DNA of 9,244 nucleotides, taken from CAYJBH01 sp964371365. Its GTDB lineage: Bacteria > Bacillota > Clostridia > Oscillospirales > Ruminococcaceae. The notes beneath the pieces were generated by a model. The model worked only from the letters and a program-made list of their open reading frames with translations. It made no database searches and was not told where the DNA came from. The translations under genes were made by a program, and so were the position numbers. The stretch's first letter is position 1, and every line of letters starts with the position of its first letter. The stretch lies in the NCBI GenBank assembly GCA_964371365.1, contig CAYJMO010000078.1:1-9244 (forward strand), given 5' to 3'. Positions 1 to 7,560 of this stretch are shown here, piece after piece.

Positions 1-1080
1 AATATTATCGGCGGTTTTACACTTGAAAGCTCAACTATAGGTGCTATAAAAGGCGGGAATTCTACATCTTACAGTGGAGCCCATAGCGCAGGTATCGGTG
101 GGAATGGAATAACTGTCAATGACGGCGGATTTATTATGAATAACTCCAACACAACGGGCGATATTACCGGTGGAAGTTCTATTAACACAGTTGGCGGCAA
201 CATATTGTCGGGCGGGCGTGGAATAAACATAATTTTGGGGGCGACAACCTTAGACAATAGTTCAATAGGTAATATTAATGGCGGTGCCGGTGCAAATAAC
301 GGCAATGCTATATACATCACAAATGATTTTACAATGAAAAACAACAGCACAATCGCGAGCGCTGTCGGCACCGACATATCAGATTTTGGTAGCAATGTAT
401 TCGGAATTGGCTCACCGCACGCAATATATGTAGGTTACGATTTCACCATGGAAAGCGGCGCGAGCATTGGCAGTGCGGTTGGCGGAAGTTGCACAAACCC
501 GAAAAATTCCCGTTTAGTAGTATCCGCCGGTGACGGGATTCATGTCGACGGTACATTCAGCTTAGACGGCGCAAAGATAACCACCGGCGCAACAGGCGGA
601 AATGCGAGTAGCAATACGGAGGGAACTGTTGATGATGCAGTTCATGCCGGACATGGAATCAGTGCGGCGGCGTTAACCTTAACAAACGGTGCAAGCATAG
701 CATCTTCTTTGGGCGGTGATAGCATTGTTGACAGTGTCGATTATGATAGTGCCGTGCATAATAACAACGCAGGCAACGGGATAAATGTCACAAACGGCAT
801 TGTGCTCTCAGGTGGCTCAATAATTAATGCCGTGGGTGGTGTTGCTAAAAATTACGGCAAAACAATCCCCGTCAGCTACTCCGCAAACGGTGGACATGGA
901 GTGCAAAGTGAAACTGCCGTGTTAAACGACACTTCACAGTTGACGGCAACGGGCGGCGTGGCAGCCAGTATGTCCGGATCTATAAGTGGGCATGGAATTA
1001 ATAGCGTTGCCGCCACACCCGCCACAGGCACCCCGGGCATAACAATAAACAGCAACAACATTGTTTTAACGGCGACGAGC
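1..1080 (+). repeat. Protein-level tandem repeats, ~30-40 residues, G-[IV] register
   Basis: Unit starts can be read at the G-I, A-I or G-V pairs, the first at base 106 (GITV) and then through GINI, AIYI, AIYV, GIHV, GISA, GINV, GVQS and GINS. Spacing varies from about 29 to 41 residues because the Gly/Asn/Asp-rich loop between units varies, while the strand core is more regular. The repeats are strongly diverged at DNA level, with no long exact copies, so they are older than the near-identical DNA repeats in the gene at 7653. Confidence 0.65.
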
Positions 1081-1332
1081 GGCTGGAGCGGTAAGTGGGC
1101 TATTTCACAGGCGATTTTGGCAGTGCCCCCCTCACCTCAATTAATGTTTTCAGTAGGCACCTCGAGTTCCAATGCAAATGATGTGGCTTATGCCGACCTA
1201 TCTACTAATTACTATTACAGTGAATACCTGCAAATATTTTATGGTGCATCAACACCCGCGCCAACTCCGACACCTGTACCCGAACCACAAAATCCGGCAA
1301 TAGCACCACTGACCGGAGTGTACATGAAATAA
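1..1332 (+). CDS. Secreted/surface repeat protein, 3' part (start lies left of window)
   Basis: The frame is open from base 1 to the TAA at 1330-1332 (443 codons), so the gene starts outside the window; the internal ATG at 136 is not a credible start. The protein is a chain of about ten degenerate units of 30-40 residues. Each opens with G/A-I or G-V, usually after G-N, G-H or G-D, then a short strand-like stretch, a G/N-A/S-x-I motif and a closing A-x-G-G. Examples are AIYVGYDFTMESGASI, GISAAALTLTNGASI and GINVTNGIVLSGGSI. Composition is rich in G, N, S, T and A, with a single Cys. After the repeats come about 60 non-repetitive residues with aromatic clusters (NYYYSEYLQIFYG), a Pro/Thr linker (TPAPTPTPVPEP), and an abrupt end, APLTGVYMK. 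This pattern suggests an extracellular beta-solenoid or stalk. I recognise no named family. No sortase membrane tail, SLH domain or other anchor follows. It shares repeat style with the gene at 7653. Surface role is inferred. Confidence 0.75.
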   Translation, partial: NIIGGFTLESSTIGAIKGGNSTSYSGAHSAGIGGNGITVNDGGFIMNNSNTTGDITGGSSINTVGGNILSGGRGINIILGATTLDNSSIGNINGGAGANNGNAIYITNDFTMKNNSTIASAVGTDISDFGSNVFGIGSPHAIYVGYDFTMESGASIGSAVGGSCTNPKNSRLVVSAGDGIHVDGTFSLDGAKITTGATGGNASSNTEGTVDDAVHAGHGISAAALTLTNGASIASSLGGDSIVDSVDYDSAVHNNNAGNGINVTNGIVLSGGSIINAVGGVAKNYGKTIPVSYSANGGHGVQSETAVLNDTSQLTATGGVAASMSGSISGHGINSVAATPATGTPGITINSNNIVLTATSGWSGKWAISQAILAVPPSPQLMFSVGTSSSNANDVAYADLSTNYYYSEYLQIFYGASTPAPTPTPVPEPQNPAIAPLTGVYMK

Positions 1333-1363
1333 GAAGTGTTGTGGTGCCGGAGTAGTTGCGATG

Positions 1364-1398
1364 TTGACAAAACAGACCTTTCGCGTTATAATTATAAT
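1364..1398 (+). promoter_or_regulatory. Consensus sigma-A promoter for the secA operon
   Basis: TTGACA at 1364-1369 and TATAAT at 1387-1392 are separated by exactly 17 nt, matching both hexamers and the optimal spacer. A second TATAAT at 1393-1398 lies directly after the first but would be 23 nt from the -35, so it is probably not used with it. Transcription would start near 1399, giving a leader of about 36 nt before the GTG start of secA. That leader has no ORF of note and no obvious attenuator. I see no intrinsic terminator between the upstream gene (stop at 1332) and this promoter. Confidence 0.85.
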
Positions 1399-1421
1399 GA
1401 ATACGTTAAAATTATGATGTG

Positions 1422-1426
1422 AAAGG
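1422..1426 (+). promoter_or_regulatory. Ribosome binding site that fixes the GTG start of secA
   Basis: AAAGG at 1422-1426 lies 8 nt before GTG at 1435. An in-frame TGA at 1420-1422 rules out any longer start, and the first residues (MSILDKIFG) match the usual SecA N-terminus. Confidence 0.8.
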
Positions 1427-1434
1427 CGACTACA

Positions 1435-4188
1435 GTGTCGATATTGGATAAAATTTTCGGCGACTTTTCAAAAAAGGAGCTTAAAAAAATAGAGCCCATC
1501 GTCAAGGCGGTGGCGGATTTAGAACCTAAATACAAGGCTATGTCCTCCGGCGAGCTTGCAGGGGAGACGGTAGCATTTAAAAAGCGTCTTGCAGACGGTG
1601 AGACTCTCGAGCAGATAATGGCGGAGGCTTTCGCCGTCTGCCGTGAGGCATCGAGCAGGGTGCTTTTTATGCGACATTTCGATGTGCAGATTATCGGTGG
1701 AGCGGTGCTCTGCCGTCGCCGTATAGCGGAGATGAAAACCGGTGAGGGTAAAACCCTTGTCGCAACCCTTGCGGCATATCTCAACGCGTTGGAGGGTAAT
1801 GGCGTTCACGTTGTCACCGTCAACGACTACCTTGCACGACGCGACTCGGAATGGATGGGCAAACTCTACCGCTACCTCGGTCTCTCGGTTGGAGTAGTAT
1901 CACACGGCATGACACCGGACGAGCGGCGCGCCGCCTACAACTGTGACATAACATACGGAACAAACAACGAGTTCGGCTTTGACTACCTGCGCGACAACAT
2001 GGTCACCTATAAAGAGAACAAGGTGCAACGCGGTCACTACTTCGCCATCGTGGACGAGGTGGACAGCATCCTCATCGATGAGGCAAGGACACCGCTCATA
2101 ATCTCCGGCGCAGGGGATAAATCCAGTGACCTTTATAAGCTCGCCAACACCTTCGCGAGAGGGCTAAAGGCGCACCGCATGGTGGAGATGGACAGCAAGC
2201 AGGAGCATGACGAGACGGTCGATGCCGACTACATCATAGATGAAAAGCACAAAACGGCGAGCCTTACGAAGCGCGGAATCGAAAAGGCGGAGCGCTTTTT
2301 CTCGGTGGAGAACCTCGCCGAGGGGGAGAGTGCCGAGATAAATCACCACATCAATCAGGCGATCCGTGCATACGGTGTGATGAAGCGAGATGTGGACTAT
2401 ATAGTAAAGAACGGTGAGGTGGTCATCGTCGATGAGTTCACCGGTCGTCAGATGGTGGGCAGACGTTACAGCGCAGGACTGCACCAGGCTATCGAGGCAA
2501 AGGAGAATGTCACCATCGCGCGTGAAAATCGCACCCTCGCAACCATCACCTTTCAAAACTATTTTAGAATGTACAAAGGACTGTCCGGCATGACCGGTAC
2601 CGCCAAAACAGAGGCAGGAGAGTTTTCCGACATATACGGTCTTGAGGTGGTGGAGATACCGCCCAACAAACCCAACCGACGCAAGGACCATGATGACAGT
2701 GTCTATAAATCAGAGGCAGGCAAATATCGCGCCGTGGTGGAACAGGTCGTGGCGTGTCATGAAAAGGGTCAACCGGTACTGGTCGGAACAATATCCATCG
2801 ACAAGAGTGAAGAAATTGCGGCAATGCTAAAACGTCGCGGTATAAAGCATAACGTCCTCAACGCAAAGTTCCATGAGCAGGAGGCAGGCATCGTCGCGCA
2901 GGCAGGTCAGTTTGGCGCGGTCACCATCGCCACCAACATGGCAGGTCGAGGTACCGACATAATCCTCGGCGGTAACATCGAGTTTATGGCGAAGGAGGAG
3001 ATGGCAAAAAAAGGTTTCCTACCGGAACATATTGTGGAGGCAACCGGACACGGCGAGACGGACGATGCCGAGATACTTGCGGCGCGTGAAGCGTTTGACA
3101 CCCTTTCGGAAAAACACCGTGAAGAGGTGGAGCGTGAGGCGGAAAAGGTCAAAAACGCAGGCGGTCTGTTTATAATAGGAACAGAGCGGCACGAGAGCCG
3201 TCGTATCGATAACCAGCTGCGCGGTCGTAGCGGACGGCAGGGCGACGTCGGTGAGACACGTTTTTATATCTCGCTCGAAGATGATCTCATGCGCCTGTTC
3301 GGTGGCGAGCGCGTGCAGGGGGTCATGAATACCCTCGGCGTGGACGAGGACACACCGATAGAAAATCGGATGGTCACCGGCACGATAGAAAGCTCTCAAA
3401 AAAGGTTGGAGGCTCGCAACTTCTCCACCCGTAAAAATGTTTTGGACTATGACGATGTGATGAACTCCCAACGTGAGATTATCTACTCTCAACGCGCAAA
3501 GGTTTTGGACGGGCAGGACGTGACCGACAACGTCAAGACCATGATTGAGGAGAGTATCGAGTCTCAGATAGCGCGCAACCTTACCGGCGACTCCAAAGAT
3601 GACTGGAATTTGAACGAACTGCGCAGTCATTACCTCGGTTGGCTAACCACCGAGCAGGATTTTGAATATAGTCATGACGAACTGGAAATGATAGAACCAC
3701 AGGACATCGCCCTTATATTAAAGGAACGCGCATTTAAATTGTTTGAAAAACGTCGGGAACTGCTCGGCGAGGCAAGGATGCAGGATTTCGAACGATATGT
3801 ACTGCTCAAGACGGTGGATCTGCGCTGGATGGAGCATATCGATGCTATGGACGAACTGCGACGCGGCATACACCTGCGCAGTTATGGTCAACGCAATCCG
3901 GTAATCGAATACCGCATGGAAGGTTTTGACATGTTTGATGACATGATTGAGACCATCAAGGAGGAGACAGCGCGAATAGTCCTGACCGCAAAACTTGTGG
4001 AAAATCAGCCGATAGTGCGCAAACAGGTCGCGAAGGTCACCGGCGAGTCGGGCGGCGGCGGTGGTGAGCCGGCGGTCAAAAAACCTGATATTCGCAAAGG
4101 CCCTAAGGTAGGACGTAACGATCCTTGTCCCTGTGGTAGTGGGAAAAAATATAAAAAGTGTTGTGAAGGCAGTGATAATGTCGGATAA
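1435..4188 (+). CDS. secA: Preprotein translocase ATPase SecA
   Basis: SecA is the cytosolic/peripheral-membrane motor that binds unfolded preproteins and pushes them through SecYEG using ATP. The 917-residue product has the family's parts in order: an N-terminal helix, a Q-motif region (RHFDVQIIGG, about 80-89), Walker A TGEGKT at 102-107, and Walker B DEVD at 207-210 followed by S-ILIDEARTPLIISG. Then come the preprotein-binding region, the TGTAKTEA segment, and the second motor domain with TERHESRRIDNQLRGRSGRQGD starting near residue 584. The C-terminus carries a zinc site, Cys898, Cys900, Cys909 and Cys910 (CxCx8CC), which in characterised SecA binds SecB or ribosomes/phospholipid. An acidic insert near residues 530-575 is typical of clostridial SecA. 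No frameshift or missing catalytic residue is seen. It is the first gene of the operon behind a consensus promoter; its last 11 nt overlap thiI. Confidence 0.98.
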   Translation: MSILDKIFGDFSKKELKKIEPIVKAVADLEPKYKAMSSGELAGETVAFKKRLADGETLEQIMAEAFAVCREASSRVLFMRHFDVQIIGGAVLCRRRIAEMKTGEGKTLVATLAAYLNALEGNGVHVVTVNDYLARRDSEWMGKLYRYLGLSVGVVSHGMTPDERRAAYNCDITYGTNNEFGFDYLRDNMVTYKENKVQRGHYFAIVDEVDSILIDEARTPLIISGAGDKSSDLYKLANTFARGLKAHRMVEMDSKQEHDETVDADYIIDEKHKTASLTKRGIEKAERFFSVENLAEGESAEINHHINQAIRAYGVMKRDVDYIVKNGEVVIVDEFTGRQMVGRRYSAGLHQAIEAKENVTIARENRTLATITFQNYFRMYKGLSGMTGTAKTEAGEFSDIYGLEVVEIPPNKPNRRKDHDDSVYKSEAGKYRAVVEQVVACHEKGQPVLVGTISIDKSEEIAAMLKRRGIKHNVLNAKFHEQEAGIVAQAGQFGAVTIATNMAGRGTDIILGGNIEFMAKEEMAKKGFLPEHIVEATGHGETDDAEILAAREAFDTLSEKHREEVEREAEKVKNAGGLFIIGTERHESRRIDNQLRGRSGRQGDVGETRFYISLEDDLMRLFGGERVQGVMNTLGVDEDTPIENRMVTGTIESSQKRLEARNFSTRKNVLDYDDVMNSQREIIYSQRAKVLDGQDVTDNVKTMIEESIESQIARNLTGDSKDDWNLNELRSHYLGWLTTEQDFEYSHDELEMIEPQDIALILKERAFKLFEKRRELLGEARMQDFERYVLLKTVDLRWMEHIDAMDELRRGIHLRSYGQRNPVIEYRMEGFDMFDDMIETIKEETARIVLTAKLVENQPIVRKQVAKVTGESGGGGGEPAVKKPDIRKGPKVGRNDPCPCGSGKKYKKCCEGSDNVG
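4166..4169 (+). promoter_or_regulatory. Ribosome binding site for thiI inside the 3' end of secA
   Basis: AAGG at 4166-4169 sits 8 nt before ATG 4178, inside the last codons of secA. It supports ATG 4178 over the in-frame ATG at 4133, which would add 15 residues unlike the family's N-terminus and overlap secA more deeply. Confidence 0.7.
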
Positions 4189-5374
4189 AAAATACGAACA
4201 GATTATAATGGCAACGGAGGGGGAGGTCGCGCTCAAAGGACTTAACCGACGCAGTTTTGAGGATACCATCGCACGCAACCTGCGCCACCGCCTTGCCGAC
4301 TTGGGCGAGTTCACGGTGAGTGTTTCCCAGTCCACCTTTTTTATAAGCCCGAAAGCAGTGGGTGTCGACATGGAGCGCGCTCTGTCGATAGTGAAAGGGA
4401 CTTTCGGTCTTTCCGCCGTGTCCTGTGCATATATCCTGCCGCGTGAATTTGATCTGATATGCTCTGAGGCGGTGCGACTTTTTGCGGACAACCTCCTCGG
4501 TGCGAAAACCTTTAAGGTGCAGGCGAAACGTGCCGATAAAAATTTCCCGCTCAAATCGCCGGAGATAGGTCGGGAGCTTGGGGCGTTTATACTGAACGCC
4601 TATCCACATCTGTCGGTGGATGTTAAAACCCCCGAAACTGTTGTGTTTGTGGAGATTCGTGACGGCAGGGCGTACCTGCATACCGGAAAACAAACTGCGG
4701 TGGGTGGAATGCCGGTCGGTAGTAGCGGCCGGGCGATGCTGTTGCTCTCGGGTGGTATAGACTCACCGGTTGCAGGTTATCTCGCAGCTAAAAGAGGGCT
4801 CAGACTCTCGGCGGTGCACTTTGCAAGTCCACCCTACACCTCACTTAGGGCGCAAAAAAAGGTGGAGCGCCTCGCCGAGCTTGTGTCGGGACATGCCGGT
4901 AAATTGCCGCTTTTCACAGTGTCGTTCACCCCGATTGGAGAGGCGTTGCGACAACATGCCCCAGCCCCACTGCATACTATAATAATGCGACGAAGTATGG
5001 TGCGTATCGCCGAAAAACTTGCGATAAAGGACAACTGCGACGCGCTTATAACCGGCGAAAGCCTTGCTCAGGTCGCAAGCCAGACGCTGAAAGGGCTCTG
5101 TTGCAGCGACGCGGTGAGTAACATGCCGATACTTCGCCCACTTATCTGTAACGACAAGATTGAGATAACCGCCCTTGCGAAAAGGATAGGAACCTTTGAT
5201 ACCTCCATCGAGCCATATGAGGACTGTTGCACCATCTTCACTCCGCCCCACCCCAAGACCCGACCGGAACTCGGCGAGGTCAGCGAGGCGGAGAGCAAGA
5301 TACCGCTGATCGAATTGGAGGAAGAGGCAGTGAGATCGGCTGTCAAGATGATAATTTCACCCAACCCATATTAA
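4178..5374 (+). CDS. thiI: tRNA 4-thiouridine synthase / thiamine sulfurtransferase ThiI
   Basis: ThiI adenylates U8 of tRNA and replaces its oxygen with sulfur to give 4-thiouridine; in some bacteria it also passes sulfur to ThiS for thiamine thiazole synthesis. The 398-residue product starts MSDKKYEQIIMATEGEVALKG, which fits the family's beta-strand plus GE-x-LKG opening. It has an N-terminal ferredoxin-like/THUMP RNA-binding part (about 1-175), the PP-loop SGGIDSP at 191-197, the GESLAQVASQT motif at 293-303, and the conserved EPYEDCCTIFTPPHP segment with Cys350-Cys351. It ends without the rhodanese domain of the E. coli enzyme, so sulfur transfer probably relies on the core Cys plus a cysteine desulfurase. 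No desulfurase gene is adjacent, whereas many Firmicutes pair thiI with a nifS-like gene. The 11-nt overlap with secA suggests translational coupling. Confidence 0.95.
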   Translation: MSDKKYEQIIMATEGEVALKGLNRRSFEDTIARNLRHRLADLGEFTVSVSQSTFFISPKAVGVDMERALSIVKGTFGLSAVSCAYILPREFDLICSEAVRLFADNLLGAKTFKVQAKRADKNFPLKSPEIGRELGAFILNAYPHLSVDVKTPETVVFVEIRDGRAYLHTGKQTAVGGMPVGSSGRAMLLLSGGIDSPVAGYLAAKRGLRLSAVHFASPPYTSLRAQKKVERLAELVSGHAGKLPLFTVSFTPIGEALRQHAPAPLHTIIMRRSMVRIAEKLAIKDNCDALITGESLAQVASQTLKGLCCSDAVSNMPILRPLICNDKIEITALAKRIGTFDTSIEPYEDCCTIFTPPHPKTRPELGEVSEAESKIPLIELEEEAVRSAVKMIISPNPY

Positions 5375-5379
5375 AAGGA
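5374..5379 (+). promoter_or_regulatory. Ribosome binding site for the aminopeptidase gene
   Basis: AAAGGA at 5374-5379 overlaps the last base of the thiI stop codon and lies 7 nt before ATG 5387. The thiI-aminopeptidase gap is only 12 nt, which supports co-transcription. Confidence 0.8.
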
Positions 5380-5386
5380 TAAAATT

Positions 5387-6622
5387 ATGAATAAAGAACT
5401 GCTGAAAAAATACGCGAAGTTTGCGGTTGCCACCGCCGCAGGATTGAAAAAGGGTCAAAACCTGCTTATATCCTGCCCGGTAGCCTCGTCCGACTTTGCT
5501 GTTATGTGCGCAGAGGAGGGATACCGTCTCGGCGCGCGTGATGTGGTGGTGTTTTATAACGACGATCGTCTCTCCCGCATGAAGATCGAGAATTGTGACA
5601 TAGAGGTGTTAAAGGACATCAAGCCTTATATAGAACGTCAACGTCTTGATTATATCGAGGGGGAGGGTGGCGCAGTTCTGCTCAACATCATCTCTCGTGA
5701 TCCGGAACTCTTTAAAGGTCTTGACGGCAATAAGGTGGAGGCCTCCAACAGAGCGGCGAATATTGCTCTGCAGAACATACGAAAGTACACCATGAACGGT
5801 CTTGTGCAGTGGACTATAGTGGCGGTTCCGGGACAGGCATGGAATGAAAAGGTTTTCCCCGGCATCTCGCAGGAGCTGGCCGAAGAGAAGATGTGGGAGG
5901 CAATTTTCCAGTGCTCTCGTGTTAGTGCAGGCGAACCGGAAAAGGAGTGGGCGCTGTATCTTGAAAAAACAACAAAGCGTCGCGAGCTGATGAACGAGTA
6001 TCGCTTTTCCTCTATAAGACTGACAGCGCCGAACGGCACCGACCTTGAAATAGGACTTGCGGACGATCATATCTGGGAGGGTGGCGATTCTGTGACACCG
6101 CAGGGTAATCACTATATAGCCAATGTTCCGACAGAGGAAATTTTCACCGCGCCGCACCGCGAGAGGGTGAACGGCGTCGTGTACGGCTCAAAACCATACA
6201 TCTATAACGGTGATGTTATTGAGGGTATATGTGTGCGTTTCAAGGACGGCGTGGCGGTGGAGTATTCTGCAAGCGTCGGCGAAGACCTTCTGAAAAAGAT
6301 GATAGAGGGGGACGAGGGGTCGCGCCGTATAGGTGAGATTGCACTTGTCGATAAAAATAGCGGCGTCGGACGCAGTGGTCTTCTATATTATAATACACTA
6401 TATGATGAGAATGCGGCGTGTCACATTGCGTTTGGAAAAGCATACCCCACCTGTGTCAAGGGTGGCGACACAATGACGAATGAGGAGTTGCTCGCAAAGG
6501 GTGTGAACGATAGCCTATGGCATGAGGATGTCATGGTGGGTCGCAACGATATGGACATTGTCGGCATTACGTCGGACGCAAAAGAGATACAGATATTTAA
6601 GAACGGCGAGTTTTGTTTTTAG
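5387..6622 (+). CDS. M29 family metallo-aminopeptidase (AmpS/PepS/AmpT type)
   Basis: This enzyme removes N-terminal residues from peptides using a two-metal (Zn or Co) centre; it is cytosolic and probably dimeric, as in the family. The 411-residue length is normal. The N-terminal half carries the family opening (LLKKYAKFAVATAAGLKKGQ). The C-terminal half has every metal and catalytic position I expect by comparison with Thermus AmpT: Glu250 or Glu251 in NVPTEEIFTAPH, Glu317 in GEIALVD, His346 in ENAACHIAFG, Tyr353 in GKAYP, and His379 and Asp381 in SLWHEDVMVG. The VGRSGLLYYNTLYDENAACH stretch is diagnostic. There is no signal peptide. The gene follows thiI by 12 nt and probably belongs to the same transcript; a role in peptide recycling is general family knowledge. 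Family is sure, substrate preference is not visible. Confidence 0.95.
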   Translation: MNKELLKKYAKFAVATAAGLKKGQNLLISCPVASSDFAVMCAEEGYRLGARDVVVFYNDDRLSRMKIENCDIEVLKDIKPYIERQRLDYIEGEGGAVLLNIISRDPELFKGLDGNKVEASNRAANIALQNIRKYTMNGLVQWTIVAVPGQAWNEKVFPGISQELAEEKMWEAIFQCSRVSAGEPEKEWALYLEKTTKRRELMNEYRFSSIRLTAPNGTDLEIGLADDHIWEGGDSVTPQGNHYIANVPTEEIFTAPHRERVNGVVYGSKPYIYNGDVIEGICVRFKDGVAVEYSASVGEDLLKKMIEGDEGSRRIGEIALVDKNSGVGRSGLLYYNTLYDENAACHIAFGKAYPTCVKGGDTMTNEELLAKGVNDSLWHEDVMVGRNDMDIVGITSDAKEIQIFKNGEFCF

Positions 6623-6670
6623 AATGATCATTTGTTCTGAAAAATGCGATTTATTAAATGCCTATATATA

Positions 6671-6680
6671 AAGGAAAGGA
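6671..6680 (+). promoter_or_regulatory. Ribosome binding site for the NUDIX gene, long spacer
   Basis: AAGGAAAGGA at 6671-6680 is the only strong Shine-Dalgarno site here. Its last base is 12 nt from ATG 6693, but the upstream AAGGA half would be further away, so the spacing is at the long end. An out-of-frame ATG at 6682 lies too close to the site to be used and runs into a TAG after 16 codons. Confidence 0.6.
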
Positions 6681-6692
6681 AATGCTATACCG

Positions 6693-7124
6693 ATGCAATA
6701 TGAAAAATCCTGTGGCGCGATATGTTATTTAGTACGAGACGATCAACTCAAGGTCTTGCTGATCTGTCATGTCCACGGTCGCCACTGGTCCTTTCCCAAA
6801 GGGCATGTCGAACCGGGTGAGACAGAGGTGCAGACGGCGCACCGCGAGATATTTGAGGAGACCGGCATAACGGTGCAGCTCATCGACGGTTACCGTGAGG
6901 TCTCACGCTATAATCCTACCCAAGGGATAACCAAGGACGTTGTGTATTTTTTAGGAAGAGCCGAGAATAACAACATAAGGCTACAGACGGAGGAACTGCG
7001 TGAGGCGGCGTTCGTACCAATAGCGGAGGCTTTCAAGCGTTTAGCCTACCCTGCCGATCGAAATATGCTCAACAAGGCGATAACAGCGATAAATGAGTTT
7101 GAAGATAGGGAGTTTGGGGTGTAG
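6693..7124 (+). CDS. NUDIX hydrolase, diadenosine-tetraphosphatase-like
   Basis: The 143-residue protein is a single NUDIX domain. The complete Nudix box (GX5EX7REUXEEXGU) runs from Gly37 to Ile59: GHVEPGE, seven residues, then REIFEETGI. The metal-binding glutamates are Glu52, Glu55 and Glu56. The opening YEKSCGAI and the HWSFPKGHVEPGE segment resemble clostridial proteins annotated as bis(5'-nucleosyl)-tetraphosphatase (asymmetric), which split Ap4A to ATP and AMP; the substrate cannot be settled from sequence because the superfamily is broad. It lies 70 nt after the aminopeptidase with no clear promoter or terminator between, so it may be the last gene of the secA transcript. An inverted-repeat segment begins one base after its stop codon. 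Confidence 0.92.
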   Translation: MQYEKSCGAICYLVRDDQLKVLLICHVHGRHWSFPKGHVEPGETEVQTAHREIFEETGITVQLIDGYREVSRYNPTQGITKDVVYFLGRAENNNIRLQTEELREAAFVPIAEAFKRLAYPADRNMLNKAITAINEFEDREFGV

Positions 7125-7201
7125 GACAGGTTTGGTTAACGGCTAAGGGTTGTGTTATAAGGGCAAGCATTGTTCGTCCGCTTTTGCCGGATAAACCTGT
7201 C
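7125..7201 (+). other. 77-nt inverted-repeat segment after the NUDIX stop
   Basis: GACAGGTTT at 7125-7133 pairs perfectly with AAACCTGTC at 7193-7201. Inside it, GGCAA (7162-7166) can pair with TTGCC (7184-7188), extended by GC/GC around a two-base bulge. The segment begins directly after the TAG of the NUDIX gene. There is no T-run after it, so it is not a canonical intrinsic terminator. It could be a 3'-end processing structure, a Rho-related element, a small mobile remnant, or chance. Confidence 0.35.
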
Positions 7202-7238
7202 GAAAAAGTAATATCGAAACATTATAAAAAAATCTCGA

Positions 7239-7548
7239 AAAATGCAAAAGAAGACTCTTGAAAATTCCAGTAACACTTAAAGTGTTATGATGCGGTTTGA
7301 TTTTCAAACAAAACCTTGAATGATCATCTAAAACGCCAAAAGGAAAACAACGAGTGTTGTCACCTAAAAAAAATACCCTTTAAAATCTTTTTGCCAGAGA
7401 TCATTGTGTTTTTCTTTTCTGTTTAACCACTTATCACCGGTTTTTCTTGTAATTCCACATTCTCGGAAAGCACAACTCACATTTCCGCATGTTTTAACCA
7501 ATTCGAAAAAATCTTCTTTTAACTTTTTTCTTGCTTATTCTTGCTCAT
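7239..7548 (-). pseudogene. Decayed IS481-type transposase fragment (frameshifted, internally deleted)
   Basis: Reading the minus strand from an ATG at 7548-7546 gives MSKNKQEK, then an A6 run (T at 7524-7529) where one extra base would restore the frame KLKEDFFELV. A 56-residue open stretch (7534-7367) contains the helix-turn-helix FRECGITRKTGDKWLNR and then, after only a few residues, NDLWQKDFKGYFF. That is the start of the DDE core, with the first catalytic Asp. A stop at 7366-7364 falls at a T8 run (A at 7366-7373). Shifting by one base there continues LGDNTRCFPFGVLDDHSRF, with the second catalytic Asp region, then GIFKSLLLHF before similarity fades near 7239. In intact IS481 transposases these two regions are roughly 85-100 residues apart, so the linker and second helix-turn-helix are deleted. 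The third catalytic residue is absent. Not functional. Family assignment rests on motif memory, not a search. Confidence 0.8.
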
Positions 7549-7560
7549 ATGTGGTATAAT
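7531..7560 (+). promoter_or_regulatory. Extended -10 promoter for the glycine-rich surface gene
   Basis: TATAAT at 7555-7560 is preceded by TG-G (7552-7554), an extended -10. A weaker -35, TTGCTT at 7531-7536, stands 18 nt upstream. Transcription would start near 7567, leaving a leader of about 86 nt. The leader contains a 7-bp inverted repeat, GGATTAT (7566-7572) and ATAATCC (7610-7616), and a three-codon ORF (ATG at 7623). I see no riboswitch consensus. The -35 lies inside the transposase relic on the opposite strand. Confidence 0.65.

Noticed and set aside
4133..4177. Longer thiI start at ATG 4133
   Set aside because: It adds 15 residues unlike the ThiI N-terminus and has no ribosome site. 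ATG 4178 has AAGG at the right distance.
6621..6638. Possible hairpin after the aminopeptidase stop
   Set aside because: The stem needs G-U pairs, is short, and has no T-run, so I do not call a terminator.
7271..7287. 17-bp perfect palindrome TAACACTTAAAGTGTTA, resembling an operator
   Set aside because: It falls inside the codons of the transposase relic (around NTLSV on the minus strand), no promoter of fitting geometry surrounds it, and no gene starts downstream of it.
6622..7327. Ten-base match GAATGATCAT at 6622-6631 and 7318-7327
   Set aside because: The second copy is the DDHS codons of the transposase relic, so a shared regulatory site is unlikely.
7347..7373. Small hairpin ACAAC-GAGT-GTTGT followed by an A8 run, possible terminator
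   Set aside because: On the + strand it lacks a T-run, and the minus-strand version has a 5-bp AT-rich stem only. The bases are explained by the transposase relic.
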